This document shows positions 8,228-16,093 of a stretch of DNA of 54,027 bases, piece by piece. How positions within the stretch are numbered: position 1 is the stretch's first letter; each line of letters opens with the position of its first letter. The stretch is from Protofrankia sp963555915. Lineage in GTDB: Bacteria > Actinomycetota > Actinomycetes > Frankiales > Frankiaceae. A program made the position numbers and the translations under genes. The notes under the pieces are model-generated. The model was not told the DNA's origin. It saw nothing but the letters and a program-made list of their open reading frames with translations, and made no database searches. Location of the stretch: contig NZ_CAUVXL010000066.1 of the NCBI RefSeq assembly GCF_963555915.1, positions 1 through 54,027 on the forward strand. Direction: 5' to 3'.

Positions 8228-9235
8228 ATGATCTTTCTGCGTAGTCGACTGCTCGTCATGTGCGGCGGCGTACTCGCCTTGGTCGCCGGCGGCTTAGCCA
8301 CATCCTGCGGCGGAGGCGGTAGCCGGGACGGGTTGCCTCAGCCGACGTCCCCGACCAGCCGCGCGTCATCACCGATAGCCACCCCGACCCCGACCCCGAC
8401 ACCCAGCCCGACTCCCACCACGATCACGTCAGGCGAATATCAGACTGCCCTCTCGGTGCTGGACTCTGCACTTGCCCCTCGGTTTTCGGCCGTCTTTCTC
8501 AGCGGTACGCCGGCTGCCCTGTCCAACGCGTTCAAGAGCGCCGCGGGCGAGCTGGGAACCCAGGGCCTGACGCTGTCGCGGATCCGACCCCCGGCCAACG
8601 TCGCGTCCGCCCATCAGGATCTTGTCGCTGCGTTGTCGGCGTTGAAGAGTGATCTTTTGAACCTGGCCGGCGATGCCCGTGACCACACACTGTGCACCGG
8701 CGGCGCTGGCATGCCGAGGGCTGCCAGCGGTGACGGCGCGCGGGTGCTGCGCGCGGCCGCGGCCGCGATCGCGTCTGCTGATCCCGCGCAGTCGTACAAG
8801 GTCGGGACGTTCATGCCGGCCGCCCAGCCGGACCTCAACCGCCAACCTGTCAACGGCAGTCTCGGCCCGGGAAAGCGTGGCGGTCTGGGTAAGCTGACCA
8901 TCAAGGCGGCCACGACCGATGCGGTGATCAAGCTGACCGGGGGTGGAACGCTGATCCGGAACATCTACGTCCGGGCTGGTGCCACGGTGACCGCCTATGG
9001 CATTCCGGACGGGACGTTCGACGTGTTCTTCACCACCGGTACGGACTGGGAGGCTGCCGCTTCCCGCTTCACCCGGGACTGCGACTTCAGCAAGTTCGAC
9101 CAGCCGTTGTCATACCAGACGAAGTACTACTCAACGCAGACTCAGTACACGACCTTCACCCTGACGCTGTACAAGAGCGTCGGCGGCAACGCCAGCACCA
9201 GCAGTGTGGATCCGGATTCGTTCCCGGTTTCCTGA
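8228..9235 (+). CDS. Secreted lipoprotein of unknown function
   Basis: A 335-residue protein with a lipoprotein signal peptide (MIFLRSRLLVMCGGVLALVAGG, lipobox around ATSC, lipidated Cys near residue 27). A Pro/Thr linker with TP repeats follows, then an extracellular domain of about 280 residues that I do not recognise. The C-terminal half is rich in strands (KLTGGGTLIRNIYVRAGATV, DGTFDVFFTTGTDWE). The ATG at 8228 is chosen because it puts the signal peptide at the N-terminus and has GGAG upstream; an in-frame ATG at 8159 would bury it. It probably sits on the outer face of the membrane. Confidence 0.7.
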   Translation: MIFLRSRLLVMCGGVLALVAGGLATSCGGGGSRDGLPQPTSPTSRASSPIATPTPTPTPSPTPTTITSGEYQTALSVLDSALAPRFSAVFLSGTPAALSNAFKSAAGELGTQGLTLSRIRPPANVASAHQDLVAALSALKSDLLNLAGDARDHTLCTGGAGMPRAASGDGARVLRAAAAAIASADPAQSYKVGTFMPAAQPDLNRQPVNGSLGPGKRGGLGKLTIKAATTDAVIKLTGGGTLIRNIYVRAGATVTAYGIPDGTFDVFFTTGTDWEAAASRFTRDCDFSKFDQPLSYQTKYYSTQTQYTTFTLTLYKSVGGNASTSSVDPDSFPVS

Positions 9236-9339
9236 GTTCCCCGCCCGTCCAGGCCGAATGATACGAGCGGGGAGCTGCTTTCGCGCATCGCCTGGCCCGA
9301 ACAGTGACGTCAGATGAGGCGACGTCAGGTAAGACGAGG

Positions 9340-9774
9340 TCAGGTAAGGCGATCGGCGGGGCCGGACTTGATGGCCTCCACGAGTTGGCCCAGCTTGTCC
9401 TCGGGGAGGTTTCTCGCCAGGTCGGCCTCGCTGATCATGCCTACCAGCTGGTTGTTCTCGATCACGGGAAGACGCTTGATCCGGTGGTCCATCATCTGGC
9501 GCATGACGTCATCAAGGTCGGCGTTCGCGTCGGTGTAGAACGGCCGGCCCTGCGCCAGATCCCTGGCCCGCGTTGTCAGGGGGTCCTTTCCCTCAGCGAG
9601 ACATTTGATCACGATGTCGCGGTCGGTAATGATCCCACGAAGCTTGTTGTCCTCGCCGCAGATCGGCAGCGAGCCCACGCCGAGGTCCCGCATCCTGCGG
9701 GCGGCGTCCACTAGAGTCTCGGTCTCACCGATGCACTCGGCGTCCCGGTGCATGATCTGATGTGCGGTAGTCAT
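9340..9774 (-). CDS. hrp1: CBS-domain protein similar to hypoxic response protein 1 (Rv2626c)
   Basis: A 144-residue protein made of two CBS motifs: IMHRDAECIGETETL...GVGSLPICGEDNKLRGIITD and ARDLAQGRPFYTDANADLDD...HRIKRLPVIENNQLVGMISE. The arrangement and wording closely follow mycobacterial Rv2626c, including LPICG and DRDIVIK. CBS pairs usually bind adenine nucleotides, but Rv2626c is reported to lack clear AMP binding. AAGGAG precedes the ATG. It stands alone, and no DosR-type box was seen upstream. An imperfect inverted repeat, CTGGCCAG-N5-CTGACCAG at 9792-9812, lies just upstream. Confidence 0.85.
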   Translation of the reverse strand: MTTAHQIMHRDAECIGETETLVDAARRMRDLGVGSLPICGEDNKLRGIITDRDIVIKCLAEGKDPLTTRARDLAQGRPFYTDANADLDDVMRQMMDHRIKRLPVIENNQLVGMISEADLARNLPEDKLGQLVEAIKSGPADRLT

Positions 9775-9882
9775 GCGGATCCCCTCTCCTTCTGGCCAGA
9801 TAGCCTGACCAGATCTGCGGACCCGCGGCGACCAGTGGTGCGTGCCGTGCCGCCGACCACCGCGAGCGCTCTCGACTACTCG

Positions 9883-9931
9883 GGGCCACCGGGCGCGCGT
9901 ATGGAAGTATGATCACGCGACCGTTGGCCTA
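9883..9931 (+). repeat. Covarying hairpin family, copy 1
   Basis: The element reads GGCC, then a stem CGCGT/ACGCG (9896-9900, 9915-9919), then ACCGTTGGCC. It is most similar to the copy at 15715-15758 (shared ATGATC-CGC...TTGGCC). It is the most diverged member. Confidence 0.5.
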
Positions 9932-10250
9932 CCCTTTGACCGACTAGGTGGTACCCCGGATGTGTGACCGCATGCCGCGGGCGGATGCGTTCACAGCCGG
10001 CAGCCCACCTGGTCACCTGGGTGACCCGCGACTGGTCTGGACCGCGCCTGGCAAAGTGGCTGGCGGCGAGCACTAAGGTGGCGACGCCGGTCGCGTCGTG
10101 AACGGCGTGAGATGTGCCCATATCAGGGCAGGTATCCGATGTCGTACGGTGGAAAAGGGGCGAATCGGTATGAACCCCTCGGGCAGACCCTGGGGCCTGT
10201 CGTGGTCGCGGCCGTTCAAACCGCACAGGCAGCCGCGAGCAGGTGGTGCA

Positions 10251-10348
10251 CCGGCGGGCTGGCGACCCCCTCCGTCGCCAGCCCGCCGGTTTCCGGCTAT
10301 CTCTTCTCCCCCAGTTCCACCCCCCACCTCGGCCCCCCAGCCGAGGTG
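10251..10348 (+). ncRNA. Two adjacent C-rich-loop hairpins, possible 6C-type small RNA
   Basis: Hairpin 1 has a perfect 16-bp stem (10251-10266 with 10274-10289) closing a CCCCTCC loop. Hairpin 2 has a 9-bp stem, CACCTCGGC/GCCGAGGTG (10325-10349 region), closing a CCCCCA loop, with a six-C run across the stem-loop border. Two neighbouring hairpins with C-run loops are the defining feature of the actinobacterial 6C RNA (mycobacterial B11). The match is structural, from memory of the motif. It could instead be a strong terminator plus an unrelated hairpin. Confidence 0.4.
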
Positions 10349-10464
10349 CGCCCGCGGTATCCGATCGTGCTCTACCGGTGGGCGCAAAACAGATCCTTCC
10401 GGACCCGCAAACGTCCGAACAGAGCGCCCCCGCACCGGAGCAGGGGTGCTCCCCTGCTGAACGG

Positions 10465-10515
10465 GTCAAAGGCGATGCGGTCGTGGTTCTGGCGCATCGC
10501 CGGAGGCCGCAGTCC
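10465..10515 (-). repeat. Covarying hairpin family, copy 2
   Basis: A perfect 9-bp stem GGCGATGCG/CGCATCGCC (10471-10479, 10493-10501) encloses the loop GTCGTGGTTCTGG and is followed by CGGAGGCCGCAGTCC. The same trailing block follows the hairpin at 53916-53940. It lies 140 bp upstream of the FHA gene. Confidence 0.7.
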
Positions 10516-10654
10516 CCGGGGCGCGAAGGGGGCAGCGCGACCCCGGTTGACCTGCGCGGATTCGCCCGGGCCCGCGACCTGCAGATGACAGCCGGCAGGC
10601 CTTTTCACAGTTACGCTCATCGGGTGGTTGGCATGAAAGGGGCGGCGGGAACGC

Positions 10655-11377
10655 ATGGTCGCAAGAGGGGTACCGGATGCGGCACCGCCGGCGGTCGTCG
10701 TCGCGAGGATCACCGCCAGCGGGCGGAGGTGGGCGCTGGGGTCAGGCCGTCGATTGACCTTCGGCCGCGCCGGCTGCGACATCCCGTTCGGGGCCGACCC
10801 GCAGGACCTGATGGTGTCCCGCCGTGCTGGAACTCTGGCCGAAAGTGAAGGCGCGATTGTCATCGGTAACACCGGTCGGCATCCACTCCTGGTGCTGACC
10901 GCGGACGGGGACACCCATCGCATCCTGTCCCCGGCGACGGCGGTCTCGGCCGGTCTCGCCGAGTTCCAGATCGTCGCAGTCGGCGCGGATGGTCAGCGCC
11001 ATGAGATCGGCGTGGTGCACTATCGCCGCCAGCCGGTACATCGGGAGCAGGACACGATGCAGCTTTCCGTCCGGCTCACCCAGACCGAACGCCTGCTGCT
11101 GGTCGCGTTGTGCGAACCTCGCCTGCGCACGGGCGACAACCATGCGTCGTTCGCCACTTACCGGGAGATTGCCCGCCGGGTCAACCGCGACGACAACTAC
11201 GTCCGCTCGCGCTTGGCCACAGTCCGGAGCAACCTCGCCGGGCAGGGGATCCCGGGACTGCTTCGCGATGAGCCTGGTCCCGCTTCGCGGCGGCTGCCGG
11301 ACTACATCGTCCGGCTCGGCGAGTGGGTGCTGGCCGCTGGTCACATCACCGTGGCCGACCTCGATCTGCTGGCCTGA
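10655..11377 (+). CDS. FHA-like protein with C-terminal helical domain
   Basis: A 240-residue cytoplasmic protein. The N-terminal 100 or so residues look like a forkhead-associated fold (SGRRLTFGRAGCDIPFGADP then LMVSRRAGTL, which is the GR...S/H phospho-Thr-binding pattern). The C-terminal part (QLSVRLTQTERLLLVALCEP...FATYREIARRVNRDDNYVRSRLATVRSNL) looks like a helix-turn-helix, as in other actinobacterial FHA proteins of this layout. A role in recognising phosphorylated partners of Ser/Thr kinases is inferred. The start has a weak GGCGGGA upstream. It is flanked by hairpins on both sides, with no operon partner. Confidence 0.65.
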   Translation: MVARGVPDAAPPAVVVARITASGRRWALGSGRRLTFGRAGCDIPFGADPQDLMVSRRAGTLAESEGAIVIGNTGRHPLLVLTADGDTHRILSPATAVSAGLAEFQIVAVGADGQRHEIGVVHYRRQPVHREQDTMQLSVRLTQTERLLLVALCEPRLRTGDNHASFATYREIARRVNRDDNYVRSRLATVRSNLAGQGIPGLLRDEPGPASRRLPDYIVRLGEWVLAAGHITVADLDLLA

Positions 11378-11447
11378 CCGGCTGTTCGATCACCCCTGAT
11401 CGAGCGCCTGATCCTAGGGTGCCGTTGTTCGTGGCGACACTCCGACT

Positions 11448-11477
11448 ACTTAGAGTGTTGTTATCAACACTCTAAGT
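11448..11477. promoter_or_regulatory. Perfect 13-bp inverted repeat, operator-like
   Basis: ACTTAGAGTGTTG (11448-11460), TTAT, then CAACACTCTAAGT (11465-11477). It is markedly AT-rich in a GC-rich setting, which suggests a protein-binding site more than a terminator. No intact gene follows it on either strand within 300 bp. Confidence 0.55.
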
Positions 11478-11721
11478 GTCTGTAGGGTGTGCGTCAGAAG
11501 ATCGACCAACGGCGGGGGTAATCACTTTGTCCACCATGGTCCGCGATCAGGCAAACGTCGCGCCGACACCGCTCATGCCGGCTTACGGTGCCCTGGTCGT
11601 GTTTGCGCCGAACATGATCGGTAGCGCTCGGTTCACGCCGAGTTGCGGCTACCGCCGTGCGCCAGACCTGGTGTGACCCGGCCGTCCGATGAGATGATCA
11701 CACCGCCTCCTCGGACCGCCA

Positions 11722-11761
11722 CCACGGGGGCACTCCGCGCCGCTGCGGGGTGCCCCCGTGG
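11722..11761. terminator. Strong hairpin downstream of mmpL
   Basis: A 17-bp stem, CCACGGGGGCACTCCGC/GCGGGGTGCCCCCGTGG with one G-U pair, and a 6-nt loop. It lies 45 bp beyond the mmpL stop and is likely its terminator. Confidence 0.7.
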
Positions 11762-11805
11762 CACCCCACCAACCGGCGATGCCGTGCCCCTGTTGCCGGG
11801 CGCTC

Positions 11806-14076
11806 TCAGGCGTGATTGTCAGCTCGCCAGGTCGGTGGAACGCGCGTGGAAGCAGCTGGCTGGTCCGCGCCGGTGTCCTCGTCCGCCGGCGTGATGACCT
11901 CGGCGGGTACCGGCGTGTTGCGAATTTCCTCGATCTCTTCGGGTGCCTCCACGGACACGCTCGGCAGTAGGTGATCCAGCCAGCGTGGCAGCCACCAGTT
12001 CGCCTTCCCGAACAGGTGCATGAGCGCCGGCACGAGCAGGGCGCGGACGACGAAGGCGTCGATCAGTACGGCCACCGCGAGTCCCATGCCGAACAGTTTG
12101 ATCACTCGGTCGTCCGCGAGGGTGAAGGACGCGAAGACCACCGTCATGATGGCGCCCGCGGCCGTGATCACCCGTCCCGTCTCGGCCTGGCCGAGGGAGA
12201 CCGCGATCCGGTTGTCCCGCCGGACCAGCCACTCCTCGTGCATCCGGCTCACCAGGAACACCTCGTAGTCCATGGACAAGCCGAACAGGATGGCGAACAG
12301 CATCACCGGCAGGAACGGCTCTATCGGCCCGCCCTTGACCCCGACGATCCCCGCGAACCATCCCCACTGGAAGATCGCGACGATGACACCGAACGCCGAG
12401 CCGACCGCCAGCAGGTTCATCACCGATGCGGTCAGCGGGACGATGACACTACGGAACACCGCCACGAGCAGGCTGAAGGCCAGGGCCACGACCACGCCGA
12501 TGAACAACGGGAGTTTGCTCGTCAGCACGTCGGAGAAGTCCTGGAAGGTCGCGGTCGTGCCACCCACCTTGACGTCCAGGGCGCTGCCCTCGGTCGCCTG
12601 CGGGATGATCGTTCCCCGTAGTCGCTTGAGCAACGCCGCGGTTTGTGCGTCCTGTGGGCTGGTCGTCGGGAACACCGCCACCGTCGCGGCCTCACCGTTG
12701 GGGCTCGATCGCGGTGGGGTGACGAACGCGATACCGGGCACGGTACGCAGTGCGGTCACGACCGCCTCGAGAGCATTCGTGTCAGCGGGGGAGTGGATCG
12801 CGGCGACGAGGGTGAACGGGCCGTTGAAGCCCGGCCCGAATCCGCTGGCGAGAAGATCATATGCGCGTCGGGAGGTCCGCGACGGCGAGCCGTTGCCCTC
12901 GTCGCCGCTACCGAGCCGGAGGGCGAAGAACGGCAGCGCAGTGATCAGAATCAGAATGGCGGACACCGTCGCGTACATGGCCGGGCGCCGTTCGATCCGC
13001 CGTGCCGAACGCCACCAGAATCCGGACGGATGGGCGGGTTCCGGGCCCTTGTGGGTGAGCTGGACGCGTTCGGCCCGACCGAGCACCTTCATCCCGTAGA
13101 AGCTGAGCAGCGCTGGCAACAGGGTCACCGCGGTGGCCATGGTCAGCGAGACGGTGAGGGTCGCGGAGATCGCGACGCCGTAGAGGAACGTCACACCGAG
13201 GGCGTACATACCGAGCAGGGCGATGCACACGGTGAGCCCCGCGAACAGGACGGCCCGGCCGGACGTGTTGATCGCGGTGACGGCTGCTTCCTCCGGCGTC
13301 TTGCCCGCTCGTAGGCCGATACGGTGCCGGTTGACGATGAACAGGGCGTAGTCGATGCCCACGCCCAGGCCGATCAGGGTCGCCAGCGTCGGTCCGAACT
13401 GGGCGATGGACATCACATGGGACACCAGGCCGATGCAGGCCATCCCGACGCCGAGGGCGATGACCGCGGCCACCAGGGGCAGCGTCATCGCAAGCAGGGT
13501 CCCGAACGCGATGAACAGGATGATCGCAGCGGCTACGACGCCGAGTAGTTCGCTCGTGTTCTGCTGCGGCTGTTCCACAATGGACACCGCGGTGCCGGAC
13601 AGTTCCACCTGGAGCGCCCCGCCATCGGCCGCGCGGGCGGTGTCTATGATCGCCTTGAGCTCGTCGCGGGGGATCTCAACCGCCTGGTCGTCCAGCGCGA
13701 CGGTGGCGAATGCCGTTGTTCCATCCCTGGTGAACTGCTCCGCGCCCCGCGGCTCGAACGGGCTTGTCACGTCGACGACACGGGGGAGGTCGGCAACCCG
13801 CTGGAGCATCGCCGTGGCGTCCGCTTCGACGACAGGGTTGTAGAGGGTGCCGGAGCGGGCGTGCAGCACGACGCTGGTGGTCTCGCCGGATGCGGCGGGG
13901 AACTCCCGTTTGAGCAGGTCGATAGCCTGCTGCGACTCGGTTCCGGGGAGTGAGAAGTTGTTCTTGTAGTCCGTACCGGCGGCATAGGCGGCCCCACCGA
14001 ATCCGAGCAGGGCGCCAAACCACAAGAGTAGGACGATCCAGCGGTGACGGAAGCACCAACGCGCGAGCGATGCCAC
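11806..14076 (-). CDS. MmpL-family RND transporter
   Basis: A 756-residue inner-membrane protein of the RND/MMPL family, which exports lipids or drugs using proton flow. The first membrane segment (RHRWIVLLLWFGALLGFGGAA) is followed by a periplasmic loop and two blocks of five to six membrane segments. The hallmark FGLSMDYEVFLVSRMHEE and GLGVGIDYALFIVNRHR (Asp-Tyr pairs of the proton relay) both lie in expected places. GTG at 14076 was chosen because GGGGGG precedes it by 6 nt and MmpL proteins start just before SLARWCFRHRW; an in-frame TTG at 14118 is possible. It is divergent from a TetR gene that probably represses it. No MmpS partner was seen. Confidence 0.9.
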   Translation of the reverse strand: MASLARWCFRHRWIVLLLWFGALLGFGGAAYAAGTDYKNNFSLPGTESQQAIDLLKREFPAASGETTSVVLHARSGTLYNPVVEADATAMLQRVADLPRVVDVTSPFEPRGAEQFTRDGTTAFATVALDDQAVEIPRDELKAIIDTARAADGGALQVELSGTAVSIVEQPQQNTSELLGVVAAAIILFIAFGTLLAMTLPLVAAVIALGVGMACIGLVSHVMSIAQFGPTLATLIGLGVGIDYALFIVNRHRIGLRAGKTPEEAAVTAINTSGRAVLFAGLTVCIALLGMYALGVTFLYGVAISATLTVSLTMATAVTLLPALLSFYGMKVLGRAERVQLTHKGPEPAHPSGFWWRSARRIERRPAMYATVSAILILITALPFFALRLGSGDEGNGSPSRTSRRAYDLLASGFGPGFNGPFTLVAAIHSPADTNALEAVVTALRTVPGIAFVTPPRSSPNGEAATVAVFPTTSPQDAQTAALLKRLRGTIIPQATEGSALDVKVGGTTATFQDFSDVLTSKLPLFIGVVVALAFSLLVAVFRSVIVPLTASVMNLLAVGSAFGVIVAIFQWGWFAGIVGVKGGPIEPFLPVMLFAILFGLSMDYEVFLVSRMHEEWLVRRDNRIAVSLGQAETGRVITAAGAIMTVVFASFTLADDRVIKLFGMGLAVAVLIDAFVVRALLVPALMHLFGKANWWLPRWLDHLLPSVSVEAPEEIEEIRNTPVPAEVITPADEDTGADQPAASTRVPPTWRADNHA

Positions 14077-14485
14077 GGGTTTCCCCCCGGTCTGGGCCGA
14101 TGGACGGGTCAGGGTCAACGTGCGGTCGGAGAGCGCGCGATCGTGGTTCTTTTCGCGCGCTCGCAGGCCCGGTGGGTCTGGATGCGTGGTCGGAGAGCGC
14201 GCGATCGTGGTTCTTTTCGCGCGCTCGCAGGCCCTGCAGGTCTGGACGTGCGACCGGCAACAGGAGCTTCGGGCAGGCGGCGCCCACGCGGCGATCCCCG
14301 GCCCGCGGCCTCGGTCTCCTCCGCTTGGATCTCCGCTTGCTGGTCCGCCGCCCCTGCTGACGGGCGCTCTGAACGATCGGTCGGTCGGGGTAGTTTACCG
14401 AACGGTCAGTAGACGTGGATCTGCATGGGGCGAGGGTATAGGTTCTTCGCTACCGACCTCCCGGTGAGAGGGGTGTGGGGCGACG
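14077..14485. promoter_or_regulatory. Divergent mmpL/tetR region with operator-like site
   Basis: The 409-bp region between the divergent genes holds a tandem pair of hairpins (14124-14234). Nearer to tetR it holds TTTACCGAACGGTCAGTAG (core ACCGAACGGT, 14397-14406), preceded by CGATCGGTCGGTCGG. ACCG-CGGT dyads are typical of TetR operators, so this is a plausible shared operator. This is an inference. Confidence 0.45.
14124..14234 (-). repeat. Covarying hairpin family, copies 3 and 4 in tandem
   Basis: An identical 47-bp block occurs at 14124-14170 and 14188-14234 (period 64). Each block contains a perfect 10-bp stem GAGCGCGCGA/TCGCGCGCTC (14131-14162 and 14195-14226) around the loop TCGTGGTTCTTT, followed by GCAGGCC. 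A recent tandem duplication in front of mmpL. Confidence 0.85.
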
Positions 14486-15136
14486 ATGTCCGGCCGTGCA
14501 CCGCGCGCTAACGCGGTGGACACGCGCGACCGGATTCTCGCTGTCGCTGTGCAGCTCTTCAACGAGCAAGGCTACGCTGGGACATCGATTCGTGACATTG
14601 CGGAGCGGCTCAGTATGACGAAAGCCGCTCTCTACTACCACTTCGCGTCCAAGGACATGATTCTGGACGCAGTAGTGCAGCCGTTCGTAGAGGCGTTCGG
14701 TCATGTGAGGGATCTCTCGCGCGTTGATCCGCCGGCTTCGGCGCGGACGATCATTGAGAGTCTGGTCGAGGCGATGGCAGGGCCGGGTGCTGTGCTGTTC
14801 GCCTTCGTCAACGATCCGTCGGTGATCCATCGACAGATCGGTAAGGGTGACATCGCATCTCACCAGGATGCGATTGTGACTGCTCTCGCTGGTCCTGATC
14901 CCACTCCGTTACGGCTCCTGCGGGCGCGTTGTGCCGTGGGGTGCGTGCAGGCCGGTATCCTCGGGACCGCGCTGGCACGGCGAGCTCTGGCGCATGCCGG
15001 TGCCGGCCCGACCGGCGCGACGGGCAAAGGGGGGACGCATTCGGTGTCGGTTGGTGACGACGTCACCGAGCCGCTGGTTCCTGACGACGTCCGGCGGGAG
15101 GTCGTCGAAGCCGCCCTCGCCGCGCTCGGTTGCTAA
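14486..15136 (+). CDS. TetR-family transcriptional regulator
   Basis: A 216-residue repressor. The N-terminal helix-turn-helix reads RILAVAVQLFNEQGYAGTSI and then RDIAERLSMTKAALYYHFASKDM, a textbook TetR DNA-binding domain. The C-terminal ligand-binding part is not assignable. It is divergent from mmpL with an ACCGAACGGT dyad between them, so it probably represses mmpL and itself in response to the exported compound. The ATG lies about 20 nt downstream of GAGAGGGG. Confidence 0.9.
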   Translation: MSGRAPRANAVDTRDRILAVAVQLFNEQGYAGTSIRDIAERLSMTKAALYYHFASKDMILDAVVQPFVEAFGHVRDLSRVDPPASARTIIESLVEAMAGPGAVLFAFVNDPSVIHRQIGKGDIASHQDAIVTALAGPDPTPLRLLRARCAVGCVQAGILGTALARRALAHAGAGPTGATGKGGTHSVSVGDDVTEPLVPDDVRREVVEAALAALGC

Positions 15137-15218
15137 GAGCGGCCGGCGGACGGCGTTCTGCGACCGGGGCGCGGCGTCACGGGTGACCTTTCGGCACTGG
15201 TGGAGTAACGTCCGGATA

Positions 15219-15689
15219 GTGCTTCGGTCACGTTACGTGCTCGCCCTGGTAGCCGTGCCGCTTGCCGGCACAGCCGCCTGCCTGACCACGGCGCGGGTTT
15301 CCGACGCGCACGGCGGGCAGATGGCGACACGGAAGGTACGGGTCGGCACGGTGACCCTCACCGCGGAGGTCGCGGACACGCCGACGCTGCGTGCGCGTGG
15401 CCTCATGGGCCGTACGTCGCTGCCCGCCGGGACCGGGATGCTCTTCGTCTTCAACGGTGAGGCCTCGGACGGCTTTTACATGTACCGGACGTTGCTGCCC
15501 CTGTCGATCGCCTTCGTCAGGTCGGGGCGGGTTGTCACGGTTCGTGAGATGACACCGTGTTCCGAGGTCGACTCACAACGTTGCGAGATCTATCGTGCCG
15601 ACTCGGCCTACACCGAAGCCGTCGAAGCGCCGGAGGGTACCTTCAGAAACGCCGGCACGCGTCCAGGGGACATGATCGAATTCGACTAG
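15219..15689 (+). CDS. DUF192-family exported protein
   Basis: A 156-residue protein with an N-terminal export signal (SRYVLALVAVPLAGTAACLTT; a possible lipobox ends at the Cys) and a DUF192 domain. The domain signature is seen as LRARGLMGRTSLPAGTGMLFVF, GFYMYRTLLPLSIAFV and AVEAPEGTFRNAGTRPGDMI. DUF192 proteins are small extracytoplasmic beta-rich proteins of unsettled function. The GTG at 15219 is preceded by GGTGGAG at a rather long spacing; GTG at 15183 is an alternative. It is 82 bp after tetR and might be co-transcribed with it. Confidence 0.75.
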   Translation: MLRSRYVLALVAVPLAGTAACLTTARVSDAHGGQMATRKVRVGTVTLTAEVADTPTLRARGLMGRTSLPAGTGMLFVFNGEASDGFYMYRTLLPLSIAFVRSGRVVTVREMTPCSEVDSQRCEIYRADSAYTEAVEAPEGTFRNAGTRPGDMIEFD

Positions 15690-16093
15690 TCACATCCAGT
15701 TATCCAGGGGCCTTGGCCTCCGGCGGCGCGAAAAACCATGATCGCGCAGCCTTTGGCCCTATAGTGCGGCGGCGTGTCGGTGATGCAAAATCGATGTTCC
15801 GATGTGAGAAGACCTACAAAGCGACAATCCTATTTTGGGTGAATGCCGACGGGATGCCATGTAGTGCTTGCAGTGTGGATCCGTCGGTGACGTGACGGGT
15901 CCGACAAGGCTTTCGGCCTGGTGTCGTCCAGCTGACGATGGACGTTCCGGCCGTGGGGCGATGAAATAGGGCTAGGCCGAACGTGGCCGACCGTTTGTCG
16001 CCAGCGCTGTCGACACCCAGGTTCCGAAGGCCTGACCGCGACCGTCTCCCATCCCGGGAGGAGGCGACCACCGCGCGACCGGAGGGTTTTGTT
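15690..16093. other. 404-bp non-coding region
   Basis: Contains hairpin copy 5 (15715-15758) and an AT-richer stretch (about 15765-15850) with no recognisable gene. The SDR start is at the right edge, preceded by GGAGG. Confidence 0.5.
15715..15758 (+). repeat. Covarying hairpin family, copy 5
   Basis: GGCCTCCGGCG, then stem GCGCGA/TCGCGC (15726-15731, 15742-15747) around AAAACCATGA, then AGCCTTTGGCC. Its loop is the reverse complement of the TCGTGGTTCT loop of copies 2-4. Confidence 0.65.

Larger units (their letters stand above)
9775..10654. other. 880-bp non-coding region with hairpins
   Basis: No convincing gene is present. It holds an upstream dyad (9792-9812), two copies of the covarying hairpin family (9883-9931, 10465-10515), the paired C-loop hairpins described as a possible 6C RNA (10251-10348), and a compact hairpin AGCAGGGG-TGCT-CCCCTGCT at 10439-10458. 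Confidence 0.6.
11378..11805. other. 428-bp non-coding region with operator-like palindrome and terminator
   Basis: After the FHA stop there is an AT-rich 30-bp dyad (11448-11477). Next comes a doubtful 46-codon reading (ATG at 11536, with LMPAYGALVVFAPNMIGSAR, which may be a decayed membrane-protein start), then a strong hairpin at 11722-11761. I see no supportable gene. Confidence 0.5.

Noticed and set aside
10112..10588. 158-codon plus-strand reading between the CBS and FHA genes
   Set aside because: Its composition is arbitrary, it crosses three strong hairpins, and there is no SD or motif.
11536..11676. 46-codon reading (VRDQANVAPTPLMPAYGALV...)
   Set aside because: It follows the orphan palindrome and has a faint membrane-protein look, but it is too short and lacks an SD.
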